From contig OX485803.1 of NCBI GenBank assembly GCA_950295325.1, positions 5,952,001 through 6,016,000 of the forward strand: a stretch of 64,000 nucleotides of DNA. The letters are read 5' to 3'. Positions 36,671 through 46,455 of this stretch are shown piece by piece. Both the position numbers and the translations under genes were made by a program. Source of the stretch: Polytrichum commune. Its lineage: Eukaryota > Streptophyta > Polytrichopsida > Polytrichales > Polytrichaceae. Each line of letters opens with the position of its first letter. Position 1 is the first letter of the stretch. The notes under the pieces were generated by a model. It saw nothing but the letters and a program-made list of their open reading frames with translations, was not told the origin of the DNA and made no database searches.

Positions 36671-37008
36671 CACTAAATAGGTAGATTAGTGTTGGAAACA
36701 CTAATAGTCGACGAAAACGCTAAATGTAAATTGTCTCTATAGTGTTAGAACACTAAATGTCAACTCTAACACTATTTGTACCAAGTAGTAACTTAAAATA
36801 TTTACATGAGCGCATTTAGTGTTCGATGATATTTTGTAAATCTTGGAATGAAGAATTGAAGGAAGAAGAATATGAGAACCTCGTAAAAGGTATAATTTGT
36901 TCAAACCATGTTCAAACACTAATTGTAATATCAGTTGAAAATTAGTGTTTTAGGTAACTATTGCATCTAACACTAATCTTCATCTAACACTAATCTACCT
37001 ATTTAGTG
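36671..37008. mobile_element. TA-flanked MITE with CACTAAATAGG ends
   Basis: A 338-bp element with 26-bp inverted ends differing at one base: CACTAAATAGGTAGATTAGT at the left and the same word as reverse complement of the right end. TA lies directly outside both ends (36,669-36,670 and 37,009-37,010), compatible with a TA target as in mariner/Stowaway elements. The interior carries further inverted AACACTAA words and is non-coding. A 3-bp CACTA-type duplication does not fit (CTA against TAG). Confidence 0.8.
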
Positions 37009-37010
37009 TA

Positions 37011-38753
37011 GCTAGGTTAGCACTGAACTACCGGCTTTGGGAATCCATGTAGGTATCGAATGTTCCGTTACGCAATGGGGCCCTACTGGGCCTATTTATC
37101 CACCTTTAGAAAGGGTGCAATAGGGGTATATTCAATAACGTTATGTTGATCATGGAATTTGATGGATGGGTATTCTATGTACATCATAAATTGGAAAGGT
37201 GGCTTAAACCCAAGGCCTTAATATGGATCCCATGGGCATTAAGAGGTTAGGTTGCCTAAGGCCGGAATAATATTCATATGGATGACCTTCCTAGCACTTC
37301 ATTTCCGGTGCACCCTAGCATATATGATCCACCCAAAATTAGTGGGGGTGTCTAGGTGACCCTATATTTTCAACCAACTTGTTGGGAACCTAGGGGCTTG
37401 CCCTTGGGGTGTTCACCTTTGAAAGTAGACAATAATCGCCAAGGGGCCTTTAATATTTGTTTTGCATGTTTTGAGATTACATACATATTTAGACCAACTT
37501 GGAAATGAACCAACACTGTAACTTACACTAGTGACAACATTTGAGTCGTCTTTTTTTGATGAAGTGTTCAATTCTCAAAAGACACACCAAGTATTGAATT
37601 GATCCCCAACAAATTTGGTTTTTTTGGTTTAGTGACTAAAATTTTAGGAATTTGGGGACGTGTAAACTACCATTGGCAAGGTCTTGAAAATACCTTTCCA
37701 ACAGTATATTACACGCCCCCAAATTTTTAGGTTTGCAGTCGTTGTAGCAACTGCACATCAGGTTGGAAAAAAATATTAGCTATGGTTCTTTTTGGCATAG
37801 TTTTCTACTAATGCATGTATCTCTAGACCTATATAGAAACATAGAGTTTTCCCCTAGACATATGAAACTTCTAATAAAAATTCATTTAATAATGCTCTAG
37901 TTGGTTCTTTGTAATTCACTTGATTAAGAAAGTACTCCAGTTATATTGTCCTTCGTTCACATGAATACTAGATTCTCAATTTAAAACCATGTTTTACATT
38001 AGGTTATCAATTTGTGGGTGAATTTCCCATCTACATGAAGATCTTGTGTGACATGTGTAACCTAAGAAAACTAATATTCGTCTCAAAGGTACCTCTATTA
38101 TACTTGCACTTAAATTTTGAATAGGACAAGTTTGGAGCCAATCTCCACCCCAATAAAGCCAAGTGTTTAATTTGTGTAGTTGCAAAGTTGGACCCAACAA
38201 ATTTTGGTGCAACTTTTCAAGACAAGTTAAAATTTGTGTACAACAAAATCACATTATGTAAACCATGTATTATGGATTAGTCTAGACTTTTATGTTTGGA
38301 GTTACATTGCATAGCCACGTGACCTAGTTTGTTGTTAAGGTATGTTTACACCATTGACCAAATGTTATGTCCAATGCTCTATAATTTCTCTAAGTCATGG
38401 AAAGTTGGATGGTAGTCTCACTTTGCTTCATTGTACATCACCAAAAATAAGATTGACCATGTCAACAAACAAATAAAGTGATTTGAAATCCTACATGGCT
38501 TGAAATAGTAAATGTTTGGTGGTTATCCAAATATTGCAGCAAGACCAGACATATAAGTTGTCTTTCGAAAAGCGATGGTGACAACAACAACAACTACAAC
38601 AATAATAATAACAACAACATGTATTATTTATCATCATGTCAAAAAATTTAGTACACAAGTGTTGTAGTGGTGTTTTTTTCTTAATTAATAAAGGCAGTCA
38701 AAATATTCACATACTTGCCTTTTCCGCATCATGTTGTTTGTCCGTTCCAATCC
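37011..38753. other. Unassigned intergenic DNA
   Basis: No gene or named repeat recognised. A short AAC/AAT trinucleotide-rich tract is at about 38,581-38,622. Confidence 0.5.
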
Positions 38754-38995
38754 CTACACTACAAGAGTTTATATGACCTATTTGACAAAAATGTGACGAA
38801 ATTCTGTTAATTTGGGTGTCATATAGGGCACCTTGATTCGGTTATACAATTAACAGAGTTCTGTCAATTTCTTTGTCATCTGGGACAATTATACACGTAG
38901 GATTCCATTTACTCCGGCCCCCTTGCCATGTTGGATTCTCTTTACCTCGTCATTTACCCATGGTGATGTGGTTTAATGTCCAAGTTATACTAGTA

Positions 38996-39200
38996 AAAAA
39001 ATCCTAAATTAGTAATCCACCCTCGCATTCGGGGCCTACTCACATAGGTCTAAGGGCGAAGGGCCACCTCACCTAACCTAGGCTAATGGACAAAGCCACC
39101 TACCTACCCTAGGCGAAGCCAAGGGTGAGGGGTCAATGGGATCGAACCTTGAACCTCTTGGCTATAGTGTGAAGGCCTTACCCACTAAGCCACCGCTCAT
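38996..39200 (-). mobile_element. tRNA-derived SINE inside the CACTA element
   Basis: On the minus strand an A box (TGGCTTAGTGGGT, 39,180-39,192) and a B box (GGTTCGATCC, 39,139-39,148) stand about 31 nt apart, matching the polymerase III internal promoter of a tRNA. The B box fits GWTCRANNC. The body is GC-rich compared with the surrounding AT-rich element, and the 3' end runs into a T-rich tail near 38,996. It is distinct in sequence from the SINE at 3,072. Confidence 0.75.
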
Positions 39201-39424
39201 TACATGATATATGCCAAGTATGTAAGAGTTTTGTATAAAGAAGCCATAAGACTTATAAACTTATGTATATATATATTTTTAATTAGTGAAAGTAAAAACA
39301 AGCATAGAATTAATGTATTTACTGTTTTTAATTAGTACGTATTGTATTTGTATTAAAAACAATTTATAAAAATACTCCTAAACATTATTACAGTAATTAT
39401 TGTAATTATTTTAACTCCATTAAT

Positions 39425-39785
39425 TACAATAATTTCAGTATTTTACTGAAAATAGAAAATTTCAGTATTTACTTAAATTAGCAAATTTCAATATTTACTT
39501 AAATTAGCAAATTTCAGTATTTACCTAAATTAGAAAATTTCAATATTTACTTAAATTAGCAAATTTCAGTATTTACCTAAATTAGCAAATTTCAATATTT
39601 ACTTAAATTAGCAAATTTCAATATTTACTTAAATTAGAAAATTTCAGTATTTACTTAAATTAACAAATTTCAGTATTTACTTAAATTAACAAATTTCAGT
39701 ATTTAGTTAAATTGGTAATTTCCCCATTTACTTAAATTGGTAATTTCAGTATTTACTCAAAAGGGTAATTTCAGTATTTACATTA
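39425..39785. repeat. About 25-bp minisatellite
   Basis: Around a dozen tandem units built on AAATTTCAGTATTTACTTAA plus ATTAGC, with small variations (CAATATTTAC, ATTAAC, TTGGTAATTTC) that increase towards the right end. It lies wholly within the CACTA element. Confidence 0.95.
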
Positions 39786-40104
39786 ATTAATTAAATTAGT
39801 TATTACATTAATTATAGTAAATACATTATTTATATTAATTACTTATACTAGTAATTACAATAATTAAAAACCTTTTGTAACACCTTTTGTAACACCTTTT
39901 GTTGTTAATAAATATGAGACACATGCTCAGGTGAAGGGAATAAGTTAAACGTGAAATATATAAATCTGATGACAGAAAATTGACACAAATTTTGAATAAT
40001 GTCCGAATTGACAAAAACTCATAGCTTTGAGCTGATTTTGTCACTTCGGACATTTTAGTGTCACATTTTTGTCAATTATACACCCATTTCCTTGTAGTGC
40101 TAGT

Positions 40105-41505
40105 TTGAGTTTGCTTTTCAAAAAGAAAGAATGCAAAGTACGAGGTGGATGTGGAGGCCTTGGATGTTACTTCAATCTCACATCTCCAAGCATGCAACTC
40201 ATGGACGGGAAAGTGCAAGGGAGAAGTGCTAGAGAGAAGGACTCCGAACTGATTCAAATCTTGATTGAGGCTTTAACAACCCTTGCATTGGTTGTCCTTG
40301 ATGTTTATGCATCTGCAAGTTGGTTCATCTTATACTCTCAATGTGTTCCATCATCCAATGAATTCACCATATTGTTGTTGGTGGATTTTGCAAATGAATT
40401 GACCTTGCAATATTTCACTGGCATGTGCTTCTATTCATGCTTGTAGACATAGTGGCCATTAGTTGTGTGCAAGGAGGACTCTATGTTGTTTGATGCAATC
40501 ATATCCCCATCGTCATTCCGTGCCAACTCCTAATGTAGGTGGATTCATACCACAATATGCCTTCATCAATTCCGATGAAGAGCATGTTAAGGATGTTGCA
40601 AGGAAAAATCGATTGAGTATGTAAGTTTACAATGTATGTGTAGTTTATACTAAATTGTCTTAAGTGAATTGGAAAAATGACATTTCCATTCCAACAATTA
40701 TGATTTGGTTTTGCATAAAGAGGAAAAGCTTGAATGTTCCTTCGAAATCAAGTTTGCCAATATATGTGGAGAATATAGCTCAAGTTATGACAAATTCATC
40801 GATGCCAACTCCTCTCCATAAGTCCGCACGAATTGCTCGTAACCCATATGTAGATGACAAGGTGATGGAGTGTGATGATCTCGATGTTCAATCTAAAATA
40901 GTCCAGGAACATTTAGATAGTTGTAAAAACTATCCACTTTATGTTCGATTAGATTCAACATTATTGTTGGATGTGTGACAATCATGTTGAATTGTTGACT
41001 TCTATTGAAATTGCCACCATTAGTGGTCTATTGATTTGTGTGGACAATTTCCGTCAACTCATTTTTTGAACCTATGTGAATTTTTAAGATACAGCTGACA
41101 CCACGATCATGGCTTGGTATTTGCTTGCATTTGTTTTAGTAATAGGATATGGACTCTAATACCAATGCTAAATTTCCCAACCCAAACTCTCATGCCACGC
41201 TTGTGGTTGTGGAGTTTTGAATTAGAATGAGGCATTCATTGGGATGTTTACATTTTGTTTGAGTTCCCCCATTCATATTATGTATGCCAAAATGCTACAG
41301 ATATAGGGTACTAATGGGTGCACTTCCAAGTATTTTTCCTCCTTTACCGCTCACAAGTTACCACTCATTACTCACATGATAGCACTCCCTCATTATATAA
41401 GTGTGCCTACAATGATTAGTGTGGAGGGGATGTTGAACATTGATCTTTCCCAACCATTGAGCCACCATATAAATCCTTTGATTAATACTAGGCTCATTTG
41501 GAGAA
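40105..41505. other. Unassigned region with small open frames
   Basis: The frames 40,069-40,446 (overlapping the CACTA end) and 40,664-40,978, both plus, are the longest. The second contains HKSARIARNPYVDDKV and an acidic stretch but resembles nothing I can name. They may be pieces of a decayed mobile element. I do not call a gene. Confidence 0.35.
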
Positions 41506-41508
41506 GAT

Positions 41509-41800
41509 CTCGGGGGGGTCACTCCCTCTTATGTTTTGCATACACGTGCGTTCGGGACCTATTTATTGGGGGGGGGGGGGTTATTTACCTTGCAGAAAAG
41601 ATTATAAGGTGATGGTCTTTTACATGTAAAAAACCTGAAAATACTATATGTGATGGTATTTTACATGTAAACATGTTTCACTATTTTAAAATCCCCTATT
41701 TTACATGTACATTTTTTATAAAATTTATCTACAATGAATATATTGGACCCTATTTTTTATCGCACGTTGTTCTACGATTTTTGCCAGTGAACCCCCCGAG
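41509..41800. mobile_element. hAT-like MITE, family A, copy 3
   Basis: A 292-bp copy in the opposite orientation to the other two, with ends CTCGGGGGGGTCACT and AGTGAACCCCCCGAG. It is flanked by GAGAAGAT (41,501-41,508) and GAGAAAAT (41,801-41,808), a 7-of-8 match. It includes a twelve-base G run at about 41,569-41,580 corresponding to a C run in copy 2. Confidence 0.9.
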
Positions 41801-41808
41801 GAGAAAAT

Positions 41809-42869
41809 TGTTCCTATTCAGTTACTTTTCTTATTGGGACAACAATATTTGAGTGGTATGTTCTTTGGTGTGACTCCAATAATGGATGCCAACAAGATGT
41901 GTGTTTAAAAAAATTGGACTATATGCTTAAAATATGATAATCATTATAAACTCAATAGTCAACATAATTGAGGAGACCTATACGAACATATCTATGAACA
42001 AAAAAATCTTCATTGTGATAATGAATAAAATATTCATATGAGCTCCGAAGTTATGAGAAAATGGCTATGACCTCAAGTTGGGTATGCTAATCATGTTGTA
42101 CTAATCACATGTTTTATATCATAGGAGAAGTGGGCTAGTCATAAAAAGTAACCATTTGAAACCGGTTTGCCTTAGTAGGAGTTTAAATAAGGTTGAGGTT
42201 TTAATAGGACATGTCAATATTGTGAACCATTTGAATTTGGTGGCACTTGGCCTGGGGCTCAAGCTCCATCTTACTGAAAGGCATGTTTACATTGAAGGCA
42301 TTAGGCCATGGCTCTTAAATGAACATGGTACCTTGCTTTGTGGATGAGAGCATAAAGAAGTCCATGGACTATACAATCTCACCTCCATAATACAACACTC
42401 AATTATACGACACCTTGAATATATGATGCATTTCCCGTTGAACAAACTTTCTAGTGCGGATTTATCTCCATCTATGACTATGACGCTTGTAATATCATGA
42501 TCATCTATGGATTAACTTCGTTTAACTCAAGTCATTTGTTTAAACCTTGGTTCCAGAAAGTATGTCACACTTTTAAATCCGGGGGTTGGGTGGAGATTAC
42601 AACAAAAGTGAAGAATATTCAAGTAAGTGTAACTAGTTGGTACAAGTTCCTTCCCAAGTTTTGATTGAAGGTTGGGTGGAGGTGACTTACTTACATGACT
42701 TGGTGGGTGAGAGTTGGTGAAGGTGTTTGAAGGGTAAAGGATATGTTAATTAGGAAGCATGATGGTGGGGTTAGGGAATTCATTCACGTGTATTGGAAGG
42801 TTCTAGCGATAGATATTCAGATCTTGATCAATGGATTGCAACTACTGAGATTGATCTTGCAACCTAGAT
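41809..42869. other. Unassigned intergenic DNA
   Basis: No gene or named repeat recognised. Confidence 0.5.
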
Positions 42870-43480
42870 TTAATTTTGAACGATGTGATGGGAGGGATGC
42901 ATTGAAAGCACGGCTTAGGTGGTGAATTGGCATGGGGTAGAGAAGTCCAATTGGGTTTAGATTTGAATGAGGGGCAAATGAAAGGGAATGATGTGGATGA
43001 CCAACCAACACCAATAGTCAAGCTTCCTCAAGCACGTGAGTATGCCCAATTACTATAAGATTTTGTAGAGGAGCACTCTTTGGAATTTTCAATTGTAGAC
43101 GTGATGAACATGCAATCTTTGATGGATAAATTAAACAAGATTTCAATTTCCAACATCATCAAAATACAATAGATTCTTACTTTTGTAGTGTGTGATATGG
43201 TGAAGACATCGTCATGGGATTTTTTGTATTTTTTATAATTAAACTCCATATTGTGTGATGTTGTGAGCATATACCTTCAATAAAAATGTTTGTTCATACT
43301 TATGTATCTTCATCGTGTATACAAAATGACATTTTACAATACAATACTTCATTTTCTTGAAAAACCTCAATAATACAACATTTGAGGCCAAAATGTCATA
43401 GTATTGAAAATGCAACCATTTTTGGATGATATGACACTTTCTTGTGCGACCAAACATGTCATATTAAAGATGGAGAACAA
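42870..43480 (+). pseudogene. Decayed transposase fragment, second copy
   Basis: Homologous to 12,900-13,470. Shared landmarks are TGGCATGGGGTAGA, GATGTGGATGACCAACCAAC, GTGATGAACATGCAAT and ACCAAACATGTCATATTAAA. A translation of part of it reads VVDVMNMQSLMDKLNKISIS-like before stops. It is a fragment only, possibly of Tigger/pogo type. Confidence 0.4.
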
Positions 43481-43799
43481 TAGCCCAAAGTCTGTTGGAG
43501 GCCCCAAGCCCTTAGTGTAAACCCAACTTCTTGCTGCACATTTCAATTGGCTTACCTTCAAGAGTTGTCTTGGAAAATCCCCTACAATCTTGGCCAACAT
43601 CATCCATAGTTGCCTTGTGAGATTCCATGTGAAAATTTCATCCATTGAAAATATTATGGGTTGCAGTCCAAACTAGTTGTCTTGTAAATGTAAAGTGGGG
43701 GCCATGACACTCTCAACCAATGAGAATTCGAAGGAATCTCAGGAGCCATGGCGTAATGACTTTTGTGTGGAGTAGACAAACCCATTTATGATACCCCCA

Positions 43800-44220
43800 C
43801 CCCCAATCTTAATACAAAGAAGTCCCTTGAAGTTCCACACATGTAGCTGTCATTTTCTAATGCGATGGAAAATGTCATGAAGATCACACACGTGTAGCCG
43901 TCACATTCGGCGTAATGAAAAAGGTCAGGTAAAAAGACATGGATTTGAGTACCTTGAAAAGGACACTAATTGCACTCAAGTTTTTGTCTCCCAATGTTTG
44001 GAAATAGGTCAACCTATGTTGTGAATATGGTTTGGGAAAGAATCTTGCCTTTGAACTTTTACAATAATTTAAAAACTTGAAATTTTTTTTTGATGATTTT
44101 TTCTTAAACATTGTGATATCAATCTCCAGACCTGTGAAAAGTCACCCAAAAATCACACCTATACTCTTATGTGAAATTGCTTAAGTTACTGGAAATAGGT
44201 ATGTCTTCTCTAAACATGTG
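43800..44220. repeat. Dispersed repeat, inverted relative to 9.8-10.3 kb
   Basis: Reverse-complement match to 9,835-10,290 (GGTCAACCTATGTTGTGAAT, CACACATGTAGC, TTGTGATATCAATC). It is non-coding and ends shortly before the presumed promoter of the BK-type channel gene. Confidence 0.65.
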
Positions 44221-44420
44221 CTAAGTTAAAGGGTTGTGAGCTTTTGAAGTCCAGTTTAACGCAATTTATGTACCCTTATTTTTTCCTGTGCATGAATAAG
44301 TTAAGTTATTTGGGCCCTCACTTCACTTCCCAACGTGCTAGACTGTGCCTTAAAATAGGCATTTCTCTTTGCAGCCGTTGGATCTCTGATCCGGCGATTG
44401 ACGTAGAGACACTTGGCGCG

Positions 44421-44428
44421 CACGTGGC
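44421..44428 (+). promoter_or_regulatory. G-box/ABRE-like site upstream of the BK-type gene
   Basis: CACGTGGC in a GC-richer patch (about 44,375-44,600) that contrasts with the AT-rich repeats to its left and is the likely promoter/leader region. In plants, ABRE/G-box cores of this form bind bZIP factors and often mediate abscisic-acid or stress responses. Whether this one is used is unknown. Confidence 0.4.
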
Positions 44429-44598
44429 GAGAGCAGATGCCTCTACCGTCGATCGCTATCTAGACGACGCAAATCGTTAAGCGAGTGCAAACAACAGTCG
44501 TGCACAGGAATATAAAGGATCCTTGTCGATCTCGGACGTATCTGGACGGCCCAGATCGTGTTCAAGCTCAAAGGTGATTGTAGCAGTCTAGAACGGAG

Positions 44599-46390
44599 GT
44601 AAAACATTGAAGTCCGAAGAAAAACAAATGTAGAAATGATTGAAGGCCACACAGGAATTATGCGGTTCAGATGCTCCTGAAATCGAATTCACCCGCCATC
44701 TTTTCAATTCAACGGGGGGTTACAAAAAGGTTGTGAGAGTTGACACTGGGAGTTGTGGAGAGAATAGTGGAAAAGTTGGCGTGATGGAAGTGGCATCCGG
44801 GCAAGAGAAGAAGTATCACAAAAATGTGAATACAGGCTTGAGCCTAATGTGTCGGAGAAGAGCTAAATGGAGGAAATGTTTCCCGACTCATACGGTGGTG
44901 GAAATCACCTCCGCAAGTGTTTTGGGGGTGAATCTGATGTGGAAAGGTTATTCAAGCAATTTGGAGTGTTGGACCTCGGAGGTTCAAGTTAGGGTGAGAA
45001 CATATAACTGGCGTGGCTTGTCGTGTGGGGAATAAATGCGTTAGAAGCGACAAGAAGCTATGGTGCGAATTATTCAGACGAACTGTTCCAGGAGCTGCGA
45101 ACTGGCACAGGTGATTCAGTTTAAGATGATGATGCTTTGCTTATTTCAATTCGCGAATGATCACTGAGGGTAGGGATCGATAGGACACTTGTTTGGTAGA
45201 GGTGATGAGCCACATAGCATCGAAAGTGTGGCAGGTTTTGTGAAGGTCGTTGGAGTCTTGAGCAGATATTCCTCACTATGTTTGATGTTTTATTCGTTTG
45301 TTCAAGATTATTCAGGAATATTCCTCACTATGAATTTTTTTCTTGCGAACGCATCTATCATGCATTATGCATGAGTGCGTGTGGCTGCGCTTACAAGAGT
45401 CGTGGCTGCGGAGGTACAGCTACGAAAAAGTTAAAGAACCTAGAGGAGTTGGAACTGTAACACGTATCTTGGTTGTGTCTTTCTTGCATGTAAGGGAAGC
45501 TGAAGGGGCGGAAGTTGTACATAAGTAGAGTAAGAAGTTTTGGAGTCTTACAAATCAGTTGACGTTGTCTGATGTGGCCTAGAGTATCAACAGGATATGG
45601 CGATTTCAGACCAGATTGCTTCAAGCGCATTTTTAAGTCTCATGTTCACTCTGCACGGGATTTCAACATTAATCGGCAGAGGAGGGACAGAATGACTATT
45701 TATTGTATAAGCATTAGTTTATACTGAGAAAACATCTTTTGAGATAAAAACTGTAAAAGCTGCCAGGATGATGCTCAGCGCTATGTAAGCAAATCTTCTC
45801 TCATCTTTGTTGGAGGATTTTGATCCCTGATTTGTGCACTTAGTTATTTAATTTCTTGAAGGGACTTCTTTACTTATCACTTGCGTCTCCCTACGTTGTA
45901 GATTAGTGAGGTAGAATCTCATTCTAGTTTAGTCCGTGACATGAGCGTTCACTAAGACTTTTGGAATCCCGAATACAAGCTGAATTTCCGTAATCTACTT
46001 AGAGTTGCAATTCTGCATGGATGTTTCGTTACCAATTGTTCACGATTTTAAAGCGAATGTAGTGAGGTGTCTTTATTGAAGCGGTTAACATCTTGAGAAA
46101 GTAGAATTGAGGTGTCTTTGTGGACTTTTTGTCTGTTTCCAAGTAGAGGTGATCTTCGCTCAGAACATTGGGCTACAAGTACGAATGAGAGAGGTTGGAC
46201 TAGGACCTGTCTTTGAATGGTCAGTATAGAATTGCAAATTTACAGATAGTTTTGAAGTCATCCGCAAACCGGCGCATTAGGTGATGCTGTTGAATGCAAT
46301 ACACGGGTATGATCTTCGATTGAATGCTTCACAATCGAGTTGGAGATATTTCGGCTTGGTTTGCTGATTTTCGAAGGGTGGGGTGTGCAG
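44599..46390 (+). other. Proposed 5'UTR intron of the BK-type gene
   Basis: A donor (GAACGGAG|GTAAAA) and an acceptor (GTGTGCAG|AGG, exon start 46,391) would splice a GC-richer leader to the first coding exon. No ATG-initiated frame of note and no channel-like sequence occurs between. Other leader exons are possible. Confidence 0.35.
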
Positions 46391-46416
46391 AGGAGCTGAA
46401 CAGCGGGGAGGATCAG

Positions 46417-46455
46417 ATGAGACGAACGATTCAGCTGAAGAGCACACAGGAATGA
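46417..46455 (+). promoter_or_regulatory. Upstream ORF overlapping the BK-type start codon
   Basis: A 12-codon frame starts at the ATG of 46,417 and stops at the TGA of 46,453-46,455. This TGA overlaps the main ATG (46,452-46,454) in an ATGA arrangement. If the leader contains this segment, translation of the channel would need leaky scanning or reinitiation. Confidence 0.45.

Larger units (their letters stand above)
38757..40099. mobile_element. Non-autonomous CACTA (En/Spm) element
   Basis: The left end reads CACTACAAGAG, and the reverse complement of the right end reads CACTACAAGGA. Both ends carry the subterminal word TTGACAAAAATGTGAC in inverted orientation. The element is flanked on both sides by the 3-bp duplication CTA (38,754-38,756 and 40,100-40,102), as expected for the CACTA superfamily. 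At 1,343 bp it has no transposase. It contains a tRNA-derived SINE (38,996-39,200) and a minisatellite (about 39,425-39,785). Its CACTAC terminus resembles that of the larger element at 58,256, which may supply transposase. Confidence 0.93.

Noticed and set aside
36671-37008. CACTA superfamily assignment because the end reads CACTA
   Set aside because: The 3-bp flanks do not match (CTA versus TAG), whereas TA is present on both sides, fitting a TA-target MITE.
39139-39192. A functional tRNA gene
   Set aside because: A and B boxes are present, but the sequence does not look like a closing acceptor stem and the element continues for another 140 bp, so a SINE is the better call.
39425-39785. 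CRISPR-like array
   Set aside because: The units are contiguous 25-bp AT-rich repeats without unique spacers, inside a plant transposon: a minisatellite.
44640-45035. 131-codon plus frame upstream of the BK-type gene as a coding exon
   Set aside because: It has no ATG start, no channel-like or other known sequence, and lies in the proposed leader intron.
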